Assembly: GCA_964489055.1 (NCBI GenBank)
Contig: CAZAXF010000002.1
Location: 82,189 to 146,188, forward strand
Reading direction: 5' to 3'
DNA length: 64,000 nt
Source of the DNA: 66-474 sp964489055
GTDB lineage: Bacteria; Pseudomonadota; Gammaproteobacteria; Xanthomonadales; Rhodanobacteraceae
A program made the position numbers and the translations under genes. Shown piece by piece: positions 42,328 to 56,200 of the stretch. A model generated the notes under the pieces. The model did no database searches. It saw only the letters and a program-made list of their open reading frames with translations, and had not been told where the DNA came from. The stretch's first letter is position 1. Each line of letters begins with the position of its first letter.

Positions 42328-42989
42328 GCGACATCCTCGGTGGTGCTTGTGGGTTTGGGCCCGGCAGCGTCCGCGGCGTCGTCCACGGACGGATCGGGCG
42401 TCGGGGCGGCGTCGTCGTCGGCGTCGGCCTCCGGGGTCAGGGCAAGTTGCGGCTCGGGGTCGGCGATCTCGCGGATTTCCGCGAGGGTGGGCAACTGGTC
42501 GAGCGACTTGAGGTTGAAGTAGTCCAGGAAGTGGCGGGTGGTGCCGAACAGGGCCGGCTTGCCGGGCACGTCGCGATAGCCGACGATGCGCACCCATTCG
42601 CGTTCCTCGAGGGTGCGGATGATGCTGGTGGACACCGACACACCGCGCACCTGCTCGATTTCGCCGCGTGTGATCGGCTGGCGGTAGGCGATCAGCGCCA
42701 GGGTTTCCAGCAGCGCGCGGGAATACTTCGTCTGGCGGTCGGTCCACATCCGCGCGACCCACGGATGCACCTGTTCGCGTACCTGGTAGCGAAAGCCGGA
42801 AGCGACCTCGACCAGTTCGATGCCGCGGTCGGTGCAGGCTTCGCGTAGCGCCTCGATGGCGCGGGCCAGGTCCGCGTGCGCGACCTCGTCGCGCTCCTCG
42901 AACAGTGCCGCCAGCATCGGCAGGGTAAGCGGTTGCTGGGCCGCGAGCAGGGCGGCTTCGACAATGTTGTTCAGTTTGTCCTGTTCCAC
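42324..42989 (-). CDS. scpB: Condensin-associated segregation protein ScpB
   Basis: This 221-residue protein of two winged-helix domains binds ScpA and the SMC complex in chromosome condensation. The family segment YSRALLETLALIAYRQPITRGEIEQVRGVSVS is clear, followed by VPGKPALFGTTRHFLDYFNLKSLDQLP. The last 50 residues are acidic and disordered. The stop overlaps the rluB start. Confidence 0.95.
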   Translation of the reverse strand: MEQDKLNNIVEAALLAAQQPLTLPMLAALFEERDEVAHADLARAIEALREACTDRGIELVEVASGFRYQVREQVHPWVARMWTDRQTKYSRALLETLALIAYRQPITRGEIEQVRGVSVSTSIIRTLEEREWVRIVGYRDVPGKPALFGTTRHFLDYFNLKSLDQLPTLAEIREIADPEPQLALTPEADADDDAAPTPDPSVDDAADAAGPKPTSTTEDVA

Positions 42990-43105
42990 GTAAATCTCAC
43001 CTCGTGCAAGGCATCAGTCCGCAACAGACGCAAGAAACAATCAAGCATTTGCCCTGTTGTCAGGTTCCCTTCGCGCTCTTTGCGTTCTTCGCGGACGGCT
43101 GGCTG

Positions 43106-43972
43106 TCAGTCCACGGCGTCGACGGTGGCGCAGGCCTTCAGGTAGATCGCGGCCAGCGGCGCTTCCTGCATGATGTCGACCAGCCGGTCCTTGGCCAGTT
43201 CCAGCAGCGACAGGAATGTCACCACCACGCCGAGTCGTCCCTCGGCCGGATCGAACAGCGACTCGAAGCGGTGGAAGCTGCCGTCGCCGAGTTTGCGCAG
43301 CACCTCGCTCATGCGTTGGCGCACCGACAGCGGTTCGCGTTCCACTTCGTGGCGGCCATACAGCTCGGCGCGGTGAAGCACGTCGCGCAGCGCCAGCAGC
43401 ATCTCGCGCAGTTCGACCGGTGGCGGCAGCTTCACGACCTTGCGGTCGGGCGTGAACGCCTGGGCCGTGTCGATGTCGCGCTCCATGCGCGGCAGGGCGT
43501 CGATGTCCTCGGCGGCCTTCTTGAAACGCTCGTATTCCTGCAAGCGCCGGACCAGCTCCGCGCGCGGGTCTTCCTCGGCGCCTTCCTCGACCGGCGGGCG
43601 CGGCAGCAGCAGCCGCGATTTGATTTCGGCCAGGATCGCGGCCATCACGAGGTATTCGGCCGCCAGCTCCAGGCGCATTTCGCGCATCACCTCGATGTAG
43701 TTCATGTACTGGCGGGTGATCTCGGCCACCGGGATGTCGAGGATGTCCAGGTTCTGGCGGCGGATCAGGTACAGCAGCAGGTCCAGCGGCCCCTCGAACG
43801 CCTCCAGGATCACCTCCAGCGCGTCCGGCGGGATGTACAGGTCCTGCGGAATCTGCAGTACCGGTTGTCCGTGCACCACCGCCAACGGAATTTCCTGCTG
43901 GCGGGGCTGCGCCGGCGTCGACGCGGGTGCTTCGGGCGCGGGCGTGGTGTCGCTTGCGGTGTCCACACTCAT
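43106..43972 (-). CDS. scpA: Segregation and condensation protein ScpA
   Basis: This 288-residue kleisin bridges SMC heads together with ScpB. The diagnostic N-terminal core FEGPLDLLLYLIRRQNLDILDIPVAEITRQYM is preceded by a 45-residue low-complexity segment. The middle contains the YLVMAAILAEIKSRLLLP signature, and the C-terminal winged helix has VVVTFLSLLELAKDRLV. A 116-bp gap separates it from scpB. Confidence 0.96.
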   Translation of the reverse strand: MSVDTASDTTPAPEAPASTPAQPRQQEIPLAVVHGQPVLQIPQDLYIPPDALEVILEAFEGPLDLLLYLIRRQNLDILDIPVAEITRQYMNYIEVMREMRLELAAEYLVMAAILAEIKSRLLLPRPPVEEGAEEDPRAELVRRLQEYERFKKAAEDIDALPRMERDIDTAQAFTPDRKVVKLPPPVELREMLLALRDVLHRAELYGRHEVEREPLSVRQRMSEVLRKLGDGSFHRFESLFDPAEGRLGVVVTFLSLLELAKDRLVDIMQEAPLAAIYLKACATVDAVD

Positions 43973-44471
43973 GTGCGGCTGTGTCGTGCGGCGCGAAGAT
44001 CGCGAATCATGGTACGCAAAAATCGATCGTCAACAATCGGTGCGTGGTGCCGTCGCCGCCATGGTGCGGGACGGTATCCCCACACCGTGGTTTCGGCGGG
44101 GATGCCGCGCGTGGAACGCGTTGATGGTGTAACCCGGCACGGCGGCAGGCCGTGTCATGCTGCAGCAAAACTTCGACTGGCCGGCCGTGCACGCGTGCGA
44201 CCGCGTGCGTCGCGTCCCCTGACATGTTGCGTCCACGGGCGGCGTCGCGGACCTCGTGAAGCCGGCGCGGTGCGCCCGATCGCGGGTCCGGATGAACCGG
44301 GCCGCGTGCGGCACCGGTTGGCTGGTCTCAAAGAGTAAGGCCGCCGGCGCGTCAAGTCCAGTGCCGCGTGTCGGGGACGGTTGGCCCGAATATTGCTTCC
44401 ACAATTCACGTACGCGACAGGGGCCGCCGCCGTGACGGCCCGAAACCAGGATCGCGCGGAGGTGACAGGGG
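43973..44471. other. Intergenic stretch between scpA and the PilZ-like gene
   Basis: About 500 bp between two divergently transcribed genes. It must hold both promoters, but I can recognise no further gene or structure. Open frames in it lack any family resemblance. Confidence 0.45.
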
Positions 44472-44858
44472 ATGCTGAGAGTGGCAAGCGAGTACGATCC
44501 GGAGCATGGGGAATCCACGCGCATGCGGCACGCGCGCATGATTCGTTCCACCGCGGTGTTGATGTCCCGTCGTGGCGACGTCTGGCAGACCGAGTTGTCC
44601 GACATTTCCGCCACCGGGGTGCGCCTGGCGCGTCCGGACGGCTGGCACGGCCGGACCAGCGAGGTATGGGTGCTGGACATGTTGTTCGGCGACAAGCTCA
44701 ACGTGCACGTGATGGCCGAGGTGGCGCGGGTCACCAGCACCCACGTCGCGCTGGCGTTCGCCCGCATCCCGCCCGATGTCGAGCAGGCATTGTGGGATCT
44801 GCTGGGCGGCTATGCCGACACGTTCGAACCATGGGACGAGGACGACGGGCAGGTGTGA
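44472..44858 (+). CDS. PilZ-domain-like protein
   Basis: This 128-residue protein has a PilZ-type beta barrel: STAVLMSRRGDVWQTELSDISATGVRLARPDG includes the D-x-S-x-x-G motif of c-di-GMP receptors. The N-terminal RxxxR motif normally needed for c-di-GMP binding is not in exact form; the equivalent region is RMRHARMIRS. So ligand binding is uncertain and it may be a non-canonical PilZ. GGAGG lies 9 bases before the ATG and a strong terminator follows. Confidence 0.78.
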   Translation: MLRVASEYDPEHGESTRMRHARMIRSTAVLMSRRGDVWQTELSDISATGVRLARPDGWHGRTSEVWVLDMLFGDKLNVHVMAEVARVTSTHVALAFARIPPDVEQALWDLLGGYADTFEPWDEDDGQV

Positions 44859-44875
44859 GGAGCGGGTGTGGGGGG

Positions 44876-44912
44876 GCGCGGGGTGGTCGTGACGGCCACC
44901 CCGCGCTTTTTT
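44876..44912 (+). terminator. Rho-independent terminator after the PilZ-like gene
   Basis: An 11-bp perfect stem GCGCGGGGTGG (44876-44886) with CCACCCCGCGC (44896-44906) encloses a 9-nt loop and is followed by six T. Confidence 0.92.
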
Positions 44913-44952
44913 CAGGCCGCGGTGTGTCGCCCGTGCGATGTCGGGCGCCGAT

Positions 44953-45423
44953 TCAACCCCGGGTCGGGTACGGAGTGCCGTCCCTGCGCGTATAGCCGGC
45001 GTTGCGGCCGCGGTCGATGCGCATGTCGATGTCGGGATAATCACACGCATCAGCTTCCGGCTTGCGCGAACCAACTTCCAGGCAACGCACGCTCGCATCC
45101 GAGCGATTGACGAGATGGTGTCCGTTCGCGGTGCCCTTGGCAAACGCAGCGCAATCACCGGCGTGCAGCACGTGCTCGCCGTCGTCGTCGATCAGCGTGA
45201 CTTCACCTTCGAGCACCCACACGAATTCATCCTCGGCGGAGTGCCAGTGACGCTGGCTCGACCATGCGCCGGGCGGAAGTTCCAGCAGGTTCACCCCGAA
45301 GTCGGTGAGCCCGCCGGCATCACCGAGCCGCGTGCGGACGCGGTTGCGGCAGGGCTCGTCAAACGGCGCGGGGTAGCCGGAGCCCGTGCGGCGGGGCAGG
45401 GATTGGACGTCGATTTTCGGCAT
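44953..45423 (-). CDS. Cupin-domain protein
   Basis: This 156-residue single-cupin protein has the two metal motifs: RHWHSAEDEFVWVLEGEVTLIDDDGE and AGDCAAFAKGTANGHHLVN. It is of the type annotated as cupin or possible mannose-6-phosphate isomerase-like protein. Function unknown. It lies 27 bp behind fadD on the same strand and is probably its cotranscript. Confidence 0.85.
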   Translation of the reverse strand: MPKIDVQSLPRRTGSGYPAPFDEPCRNRVRTRLGDAGGLTDFGVNLLELPPGAWSSQRHWHSAEDEFVWVLEGEVTLIDDDGEHVLHAGDCAAFAKGTANGHHLVNRSDASVRCLEVGSRKPEADACDYPDIDMRIDRGRNAGYTRRDGTPYPTRG

Positions 45424-45450
45424 GGTGCAACCCGGTTCCTCGACGGGAGG

Positions 45451-47160
45451 TCAGTTCGTCCGGTCCCCGGCTCCCGGTCCCCGGGTCCGGTTCCGGTCCT
45501 CGTCGCGGAGCTTGCGCCGGAGAATCTTGCCGACGTTGCTCTTGGGCAGTTCCTTGCGGAATTCGACGTACTTGGGGCGCTTGTAGCCGGTGAGCTGTTC
45601 GCGGCAGTACTCCTTCAGCGCATCTTCGGTGAGTTTGGGATCCTTGCGGACCACGAACAGCTTCACCACTTCCCCGGAGTGTTCGTCCTCGGCGCCCACC
45701 GCGGCGACTTCCAGTACACCCGGATGGCGCGCGGCCACGTCCTCGACTTCGTTGGGATACACGTTGAAGCCGGAGACCAGGATCATGTCCTTCTTGCGGT
45801 CGACGATGTAGAACATGCCGTTCTCGTCCATGCGCGCGATGTCGCCGGAGCGCAGCCAGCCGTCCGCGTCCAGCACCCGGGCGGTCTCCTCGGGCCGGTT
45901 CCAGTAGCCCTTCATCACCTGCGGCCCCTGCACGCACAGCTCGCCGGATTCGCCCACGGCGACCTGTTTTCCGTCGTCGTCACGCAGCTCGATGTCGGTC
46001 GAGGGCAACGGCATGCCGATGGAACCGGTGTAGTCCTTGATGTCCAGCGGGTTGGCCGTCGCGACCGGCGAGGTTTCGGTGAGGCCGTAACCTTCGATCA
46101 GCGGAATGCCGGTGGTCTTTTTCCAGTTTTCGGCCACCGCGCGTTGCACCGCCATGCCGCCGGCGAGCGCGAACTTGACGCGCGAGAAATCGAGCTTCGC
46201 GAAGTCGGGATGGTTCAACAGTGCGTTGTAGAGCGTGTTGACGCCGGTGATCGAACTCCAGCGCGACTTGCGCAGCGTCTTGACGAACGCCGGGATGTCG
46301 CGCGGGTTGGCGATCAGGACGTTTTCCCCGCCCACGTGCATCATGAAAAGCGCGTTCACCGTCAGCGAAAAGATGTGGTAGAGCGGCAGCGCGGTGATGA
46401 TCTGTTCCTGGCCCTGCTTGAACAGGTCGCCCACCCACGACGCCAGTTGCAGGGTGTTGGCGACCATGTTGCCGTGCGTGAGCATCGCGCCCTTGGCCAC
46501 GCCGGTGGTGCCGCCGGTGTATTGCAGGAAGGCCAGGTCGTCCGGGCCCAGCGTGACCGACGGAACCTGCATGCCCTTGCCGTGGGCGAGAATGTCGTTG
46601 AAGGCCACGTGTCCGGGGAGTGACCATGGCGGGACCATCCTCTTCACGCGCCGGACCGCGAAATTGATCAGCGGTCCCTTCGGAAAGCCCAGCAGGTCGC
46701 CCATCGCGGTGACCGCGACGCGCTTCACCGGGGTCTTGCCGATGGCCTCCTCCAGCGTCGCGGCGAAGTTCTCCATCACCACGATGGTTTCGGCACCGGC
46801 GTCGCTGAGCTGGTGTTCCAGTTCGCGCGCGGTGTACAGCGGGTTGACGTTGGCCACCGTCAGGCCGGCACGCATGGCGCCGAACAGCGCCACCGGGTAC
46901 TGCAGGACGTTGGGCATCATGATGGCCAGGCGATCGCCCTTGCCGAGCTTCCACTGTCCGGCCGCGTAGGCGGCGAAGTGGCGGCTAGCCTCGTCGAGCT
47001 GGCGCCAGGTCAGGGTGCGCCCGAAACTGGAATACGCGGGGCGGTCGGCATGCTTCTGGCAGGCGTGGTCGAACAGCGTCAGCACGGACGGATATTCCGC
47101 GGTGTCGATGTTGGCCGGAACGCCGGCTGGGTATCGCTTGAGCCAGGGGCGATCGGTCAT
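45451..47160 (-). CDS. fadD: Long-chain-fatty-acid-CoA ligase FadD
   Basis: This 569-residue adenylate-forming enzyme activates fatty acids. The AMP-binding P-loop YTGGTTGVAKGAMLTH, YGLTETSPV, GWLRSGDIARMD and the catalytic-lysine region LPKSNVGKILRRKLRDE are intact. MTDRPWLKRYPAGVPANID is the usual FadD N-terminus. The C-terminal extension RNRTRGPGAGDRTN beyond the family end is encoded by a degenerate GGTCCCC array, so the normal stop seems to have been lost through the repeat. Confidence 0.95.
   Translation of the reverse strand: MTDRPWLKRYPAGVPANIDTAEYPSVLTLFDHACQKHADRPAYSSFGRTLTWRQLDEASRHFAAYAAGQWKLGKGDRLAIMMPNVLQYPVALFGAMRAGLTVANVNPLYTARELEHQLSDAGAETIVVMENFAATLEEAIGKTPVKRVAVTAMGDLLGFPKGPLINFAVRRVKRMVPPWSLPGHVAFNDILAHGKGMQVPSVTLGPDDLAFLQYTGGTTGVAKGAMLTHGNMVANTLQLASWVGDLFKQGQEQIITALPLYHIFSLTVNALFMMHVGGENVLIANPRDIPAFVKTLRKSRWSSITGVNTLYNALLNHPDFAKLDFSRVKFALAGGMAVQRAVAENWKKTTGIPLIEGYGLTETSPVATANPLDIKDYTGSIGMPLPSTDIELRDDDGKQVAVGESGELCVQGPQVMKGYWNRPEETARVLDADGWLRSGDIARMDENGMFYIVDRKKDMILVSGFNVYPNEVEDVAARHPGVLEVAAVGAEDEHSGEVVKLFVVRKDPKLTEDALKEYCREQLTGYKRPKYVEFRKELPKSNVGKILRRKLRDEDRNRTRGPGAGDRTN
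45462..45489 (-). repeat. Degenerate 7-bp array inside the fadD 3' end
   Basis: Four imperfect heptamers (GGTCCCC, GGCTCCC, GGTCCCC, GGGTCCG on the plus strand) lie over the last codons of fadD. The consensus is the same as in the lolC-lolD arrays. Confidence 0.75.
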
Positions 47161-47272
47161 CTTCTGGTTCCTCCTGTTCGATTCCGCCGGTTGCGCCGGC
47201 TTGGGGCATTGGAGCACGATACGTGCGAGTGCGGCAAGCCGCGCACATCCATCCAGCGCACGGGAACGCAGC

Positions 47273-47740
47273 ATGCACGGTCGATCCGCCCGCCTTCGAT
47301 GCCGCCACGCATGCACGTGGGTCGCGTGTACCGCGTTGCTGGCGGTGGCGCTGGCCGGTTGCCACCGGACGCCCGCGGAGCAGCAGATTCGCCAGGCGAT
47401 CGAGTCGGCCGCCGCCGCGGCGCGCGCCAACGACACGCACGGCGTGCTCGATGTGGTGAGCAAGGATTTCGTCGGCAACGACGGTGACCTCGATCGCCAC
47501 GGCCTGCGTCAACTGCTGGTCGTGCGCTCACTGCGGCAGGACAAGACCAGCGTCCTGGTCGGACCCATCGCGTTCGAGCGCAGGGGGGACCGCATCATCG
47601 CGAAGTTCAAGCTGGTGCTGGGCGGCGGCAGGCCGGGCGGCCTGCTGCCGGATCGCTCGGAGATCTACGGGATGACCACCGCGTGGCGCGACGAGGGCGG
47701 ACGCTGGCGCTGTTACAGCGCGAGTTGGTCCAGCCGTTGA
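47273..47740 (+). CDS. Small lipoprotein with an NTF2-like fold
   Basis: This 155-residue predicted lipoprotein has a signal and lipobox (VALAGC, cysteine about residue 29). The mature part fits a nuclear-transport-factor-2-like domain: IRQAIESAAAAARANDTHGVLDVVSKDFVGNDGDLDRHGLRQLL and a closing TTAWRDEGGRWRCYSASW. Such domains are often binding rather than catalytic modules. Function unknown. It is divergent from fadD. Confidence 0.72.
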   Translation: MHGRSARLRCRHACTWVACTALLAVALAGCHRTPAEQQIRQAIESAAAAARANDTHGVLDVVSKDFVGNDGDLDRHGLRQLLVVRSLRQDKTSVLVGPIAFERRGDRIIAKFKLVLGGGRPGGLLPDRSEIYGMTTAWRDEGGRWRCYSASWSSR

Positions 47741-47800
47741 GATGACTCGTTCACGTTCAACCAGGCGATGGGGTTCACGGCACCTGTCCGGGCCCCGATG

Positions 47801-50548
<2,748 letters not shown>

Positions 50549-50712
50549 GGTGGTCTCCTGTGGCGGCTGTGGCGGCGCGCGAAATCCGGTACTGCGCGCG
50601 GTGGCATCGAATCAATCGTCCATTATCGCGCAATTGGCGCGCGCATGCCCGGTGCGCCGGTCGCCCGGAGCGTGCGAGGGTCGGGACCAGCGTGGCGCGG
50701 ACGCCGCGCGGT

Positions 50713-51333
50713 TCATCCACGCAGGGCGACGCCGGTCAGCATGCCGCGGGCGATCATCACCTCGCGCCTGGCGCGCAGCAGCAGGTGCCGGCGGCGCCCG
50801 CCCAGCTGGTGCCACAGCACCGCCGCCCGCACCGCGGCCAGCAGCAGCGCGCGCACGAGTTGCGCCTTGGCCGGTTGTTGCAGGTACAACGGGTTGCCGA
50901 CCACGGTGACGCGCGGCTTCAGGCCGGACAGGCTCTCGCTGTACAGGTCGGCGAGGCGGGCGATGATGGTGGGGTGGGTTACCGGAAAATGCCGCAATTG
51001 CCGCTGCATGCCGTCCAGGCCTTCGCCGAGCCGCCGGTTGACCTCGCCGTTGCGGGCAAGGCTGCGTTCCAGTTTCAGCACGTTGACCAGCATGTGGAAC
51101 AGCGGCAGGTCGCGCTGGTCGCTCTCGATCTGTTCCACCAGCACCCGCAGGCCGCGCCGTACGCCCGCACTGCCGCCGAACACGTCGGCGGCGCTGTCCG
51201 ATTCCAGCTTGAAGACGCTGGCCAGGCTCGATTCCATGGCTTCCTCGTCGCAATCCCCCTCGCGTGCAATCGCGCGCACCAGCGACAGCGCCTGGAATAC
51301 GCCCGCCAGCGCGAGCACGCGGGTTTCCTTCAC
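50713..51333 (-). CDS. hflD: HflD-like lysogenisation regulator/MnmA-neighbour protein
   Basis: This 206-residue helical protein starts at GTG 51333, overlapping the mnmA stop (GTGA). VKETRVLALAGVFQALSLVRAIA and GLRVLVEQIESDQRDLPLFHMLVNVLKLERSL match HflD, a membrane-associated protein that in E. coli modulates the lambda CII protein. Its conserved place behind mnmA suggests an RNA- or translation-linked native role. Confidence 0.92.
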   Translation of the reverse strand: MKETRVLALAGVFQALSLVRAIAREGDCDEEAMESSLASVFKLESDSAADVFGGSAGVRRGLRVLVEQIESDQRDLPLFHMLVNVLKLERSLARNGEVNRRLGEGLDGMQRQLRHFPVTHPTIIARLADLYSESLSGLKPRVTVVGNPLYLQQPAKAQLVRALLLAAVRAAVLWHQLGGRRRHLLLRARREVMIARGMLTGVALRG

Positions 51334-52427
51334 GGCTTTTCCCCGGGCATGGGTGCATCGGTGGCCTCGATCACGCCGCCGCCGAGGCACTCCTCGCCAC
51401 GGTAGAACACCACCGACTGGCCCGGCGCCACCGCGCGCTGGGGCGCGTCAAAACGGACCTTGCACGTCGCGCCGTCGACTTCGACCCGGCACGGTCGCGG
51501 GGATTGGCGGTAGCGCGTCATCGCCGTGCACTCGAACGCCACCGCCGGCGGCACGCCGGCGATCCAGTGCACGTCGCCGGCCACCAGCGTGCGCGATTGC
51601 AGCCACGGGCTGTCGTGTCCCTGGTCGACGTAGACCACGTTGGCGCCCACGTCCTTGCCGACCACGTACCAGGCCTCGCCGCTGCCATCGGCGCGGCCGC
51701 CGATGTGCAGGCCCGAACGCTGGCCGGGCGTGTAGAACATCGCGCCCGCGTGTTCGCCCACGGCCTCGCCGCGCGCGGTGCGGATTTCCCCCGGCTGCGC
51801 CGGCAGGTAGCCGGCCAGGAAGCTGCGGAAGTCGCGCTCGCCGATGAAGCAGATGCCGGTGGAATCCTTCTTGGCTGCCACCGGCAGCCCGGCTTCCGCG
51901 GCCATCTCGCGCACTTCGCGCTTGAGCAGGTCGCCCAGCGGAAACCGTGCCGCGGCGAGCTGCTGCTGGTCCAGCGTGTGCAGGAAGTAGGTCTGGTCCT
52001 TGGACTGGTCGCGTGCGCGCAGCAGGCGGAACCGCCCGCGGGTGCGCGCCACGCGGGCGTAGTGGCCGGTCGCCAGCTTTTCCGCACCGGCGTCGCGCGC
52101 GGCGGCCAGAAAGCAGCCGAACTTGATTTCGCGGTTGCACAGCACGTCCGGATTGGGTGTGCGACCGGCGCGATATTCGTCCAGGAACTGCGCGAACACG
52201 CGGGCGCGGTATTCGGCCGCGAAACTGGTGCTGTGGAAGGGAATGCCCAGCCTGGCGCAGACCGCCAGCGCGTCCTTGCGGTCGACGTCGGCATGGCAAC
52301 CCGAGTCCGGGTCCCGATCCTCCCAGTTGTCCATGAAAACGCCGGAAACCTCGTGGCCCTCGCGCTGCAGCAGCAGCGCGGCGACCGACGAGTCCACGCC
52401 TCCGGACATTCCCACCGTGATGCGCAT
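51330..52427 (-). CDS. mnmA: tRNA-specific 2-thiouridylase MnmA
   Basis: This 365-residue enzyme puts sulfur on U34 of Lys, Glu and Gln tRNAs. The PP-loop GMSGGVDSSVAALLL opens it. The catalytic cysteines are in NPDVLCNREIKF and in STGICFIGERDF. HFATGHYARV-like ATGHYARV and the C-terminal beta barrel (WYVVGKDVGANVVYVDQG) are intact. It sits between nudJ (2-bp gap) and hflD (overlap). Confidence 0.97.
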   Translation of the reverse strand: MRITVGMSGGVDSSVAALLLQREGHEVSGVFMDNWEDRDPDSGCHADVDRKDALAVCARLGIPFHSTSFAAEYRARVFAQFLDEYRAGRTPNPDVLCNREIKFGCFLAAARDAGAEKLATGHYARVARTRGRFRLLRARDQSKDQTYFLHTLDQQQLAAARFPLGDLLKREVREMAAEAGLPVAAKKDSTGICFIGERDFRSFLAGYLPAQPGEIRTARGEAVGEHAGAMFYTPGQRSGLHIGGRADGSGEAWYVVGKDVGANVVYVDQGHDSPWLQSRTLVAGDVHWIAGVPPAVAFECTAMTRYRQSPRPCRVEVDGATCKVRFDAPQRAVAPGQSVVFYRGEECLGGGVIEATDAPMPGEKP

Positions 52428-52429
52428 GG

Positions 52430-52924
52430 TCAGGTACCCCGCGCCGGCAGCAGCGAGCGCAGCGCCGCGAGCGGCAGGCGCTGACCGCCCAGCCAGTCGT
52501 CAAGCGTGGCCAGCACCAGCGGGCTGCGCAGCCGTGCGCCGAGCGCGGCGATCTGCGCGTAGGACATCCACGTCGCGCACACGATGCCGGTGTCCAGCTC
52601 GCGTTCCGGGTGGTGCCGGACGGGGGTGGCGCCGAACGCGAAACGCACGACCTGATGATCATGGATCGGGCTGCGCCACTGCTGCACGCCGATCAGGCAG
52701 TCCAGGGTGACGTCCCAGCCGGTTTCCTCCAGCGTTTCGCGGCGCGCGGCATCGGCGAGCGACTCGCCCGGCTCGAGGTGCCCGGCGGGCTGGTTGAAAT
52801 GACGCGCGCCGCGGATGTCCTCCTCGACCATCAGGAAGCGGTCGCCATCGGCGACCACGCAGGCCACCGTGACGTGCGGGCACCAGACCATCTCCCGGCC
52901 GGCGGGGGCTTGTGTTTCCTGCAT
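52430..52924 (-). CDS. nudJ: Nudix hydrolase NudJ
   Basis: This protein of about 164 residues has a complete Nudix box, GHLEPGESLADAARRETLEETGW, and the NudJ N-terminus CPHVTVACVVADGDRFLMVEE. NudJ removes pyrophosphate from hydroxymethylpyrimidine pyrophosphate and some nucleotides. Two ATGs (52951 and 52924) are possible; neither has a good ribosome-binding site. It starts the nudJ-mnmA-hflD operon and is divergent from clpS. Confidence 0.93.
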   Translation of the reverse strand: MQETQAPAGREMVWCPHVTVACVVADGDRFLMVEEDIRGARHFNQPAGHLEPGESLADAARRETLEETGWDVTLDCLIGVQQWRSPIHDHQVVRFAFGATPVRHHPERELDTGIVCATWMSYAQIAALGARLRSPLVLATLDDWLGGQRLPLAALRSLLPARGT

Positions 52925-53029
52925 GCGGGTGGACACTGGAAATTGCACCATTCTGCCATCATTTCACGTGACGTTTGTTTATCGCCTGCAGCGGTTGCAG
53001 GTCATATACTCGGGTCGAAGGCATCAACC

Positions 53030-53362
53030 ATGACACCAGGAAAGACCGGCGACAACCAGACCGAACACGAACACGGCGTGGTGGTCGAGGCCAGCCGCCC
53101 CAAGACCGCGCGGCCCCCGCTGTACCAGGTGGTACTGCTGAACGATGACTACACGCCGATGGAGTTCGTGGTGGAGGTTCTGGAGGCGTTTTTCAACATG
53201 GCACGGGAGCGCGCCGTACAAGTGATGTTGCACGTACACACCCGCGGCAAGGGCGTTTGCGGCGTATTCAGCCGCGAGGTGGCGGAAAGCAAGGTGGCGC
53301 AGGTGAACGAATTTTCACGCGTCCACCAGCATCCGCTGTTGTGCACGATGGAAAAGCTGTAA
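53030..53362 (+). CDS. clpS: ClpAP adaptor ClpS
   Basis: This 110-residue adaptor hands N-end-rule substrates to ClpA. The core has LYQVVLLNDDYTPMEFVVEVLEAFF (with the NDDYT substrate-pocket motif) and VMLHVHTRGKGVCGVFSREVAESK. An unstructured N-terminal tail of about 25 residues precedes it. clpA follows after 40 bp. Confidence 0.97.
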   Translation: MTPGKTGDNQTEHEHGVVVEASRPKTARPPLYQVVLLNDDYTPMEFVVEVLEAFFNMARERAVQVMLHVHTRGKGVCGVFSREVAESKVAQVNEFSRVHQHPLLCTMEKL

Positions 53363-53402
53363 CCGCCCCCATATCAAGGGCAAGAGATCCGGAGACCCGA
53401 GC

Positions 53403-55676
<2,274 letters not shown>

Positions 55677-55719
55677 ATGCGGTGAAGGGAAAAGTCGGCC
55701 GCTGCGCGGCCTGTGAAAC

Positions 55720-55785
55720 GTAAAAGGTGAAGGGTGAAGAGCGACCTCACGCTGAGGCTCTTCCTCTTTACCCTTTACTCTTTAC
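55720..55785. repeat. Inverted 7-bp arrays between clpA and infA
   Basis: Left arm GTAAAAGGTGAAGGGTGAAGAG (about 55720-55741; units GTGAAGG/GTGAAGA) faces right arm CTCTTTACCCTTTACTCTTTAC (55764-55785; CTTTAC(C/T) units) over a 22-bp spacer. With G-U pairing the arms form a stem of about 22 bp. It lies between two convergent genes, 5 bp from the infA stop, and may act as a shared terminator. Confidence 0.78.
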
Positions 55786-55789
55786 TGAC

Positions 55790-56008
55790 TCACCGCATGC
55801 GGTAGGTGATGCGCCCCTTGGTCAGGTCATACGGCGTCATCTCGACCTTGACCTTGTCGCCGGTGAGGATGCGGATGTAGTGCTTGCGCATGCGGCCCGA
55901 GATGTGCGCGGTGACGACGTGTCCGTTTTCCAGTTGCACGCGGAACATGGTGTTGGGCAGGGTTTCCTGCACCGTGCCTTCCATTTCGATGACGTCGTCT
56001 TTGGCCAT
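55790..56008 (-). CDS. infA: Translation initiation factor IF-1
   Basis: This 72-residue OB-fold factor binds the ribosomal A site during initiation. The sequence starts MAKDDVIEMEGTVQETLPN and ends YDLTKGRITYRMR, almost invariant features. Convergent with clpA, as in many gammaproteobacteria. Confidence 0.98.
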   Translation of the reverse strand: MAKDDVIEMEGTVQETLPNTMFRVQLENGHVVTAHISGRMRKHYIRILTGDKVKVEMTPYDLTKGRITYRMR

Positions 56009-56200
56009 GTGTGCGCCGGTCGTGGGGGTCAAGCGTGACATTTTGCCACGACGCGGCCCAGCGCGAAAGCGCACCCCGGCCGCGACGCTGCCGGGGGTGC
56101 GACAAACCGACATCGCGAACCGTGCCCGTGACCGGCAGCGGCGGGGGCGTTCCGGGCGCGGCCGCGTGCTACATTGCCCGGCATTTGGACAGCACCCGTC

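Noticed and set aside
50713..51333. Prophage-related gene because of the name HflD
   Set aside because: HflD is a core gene behind mnmA; no phage genes are nearby.
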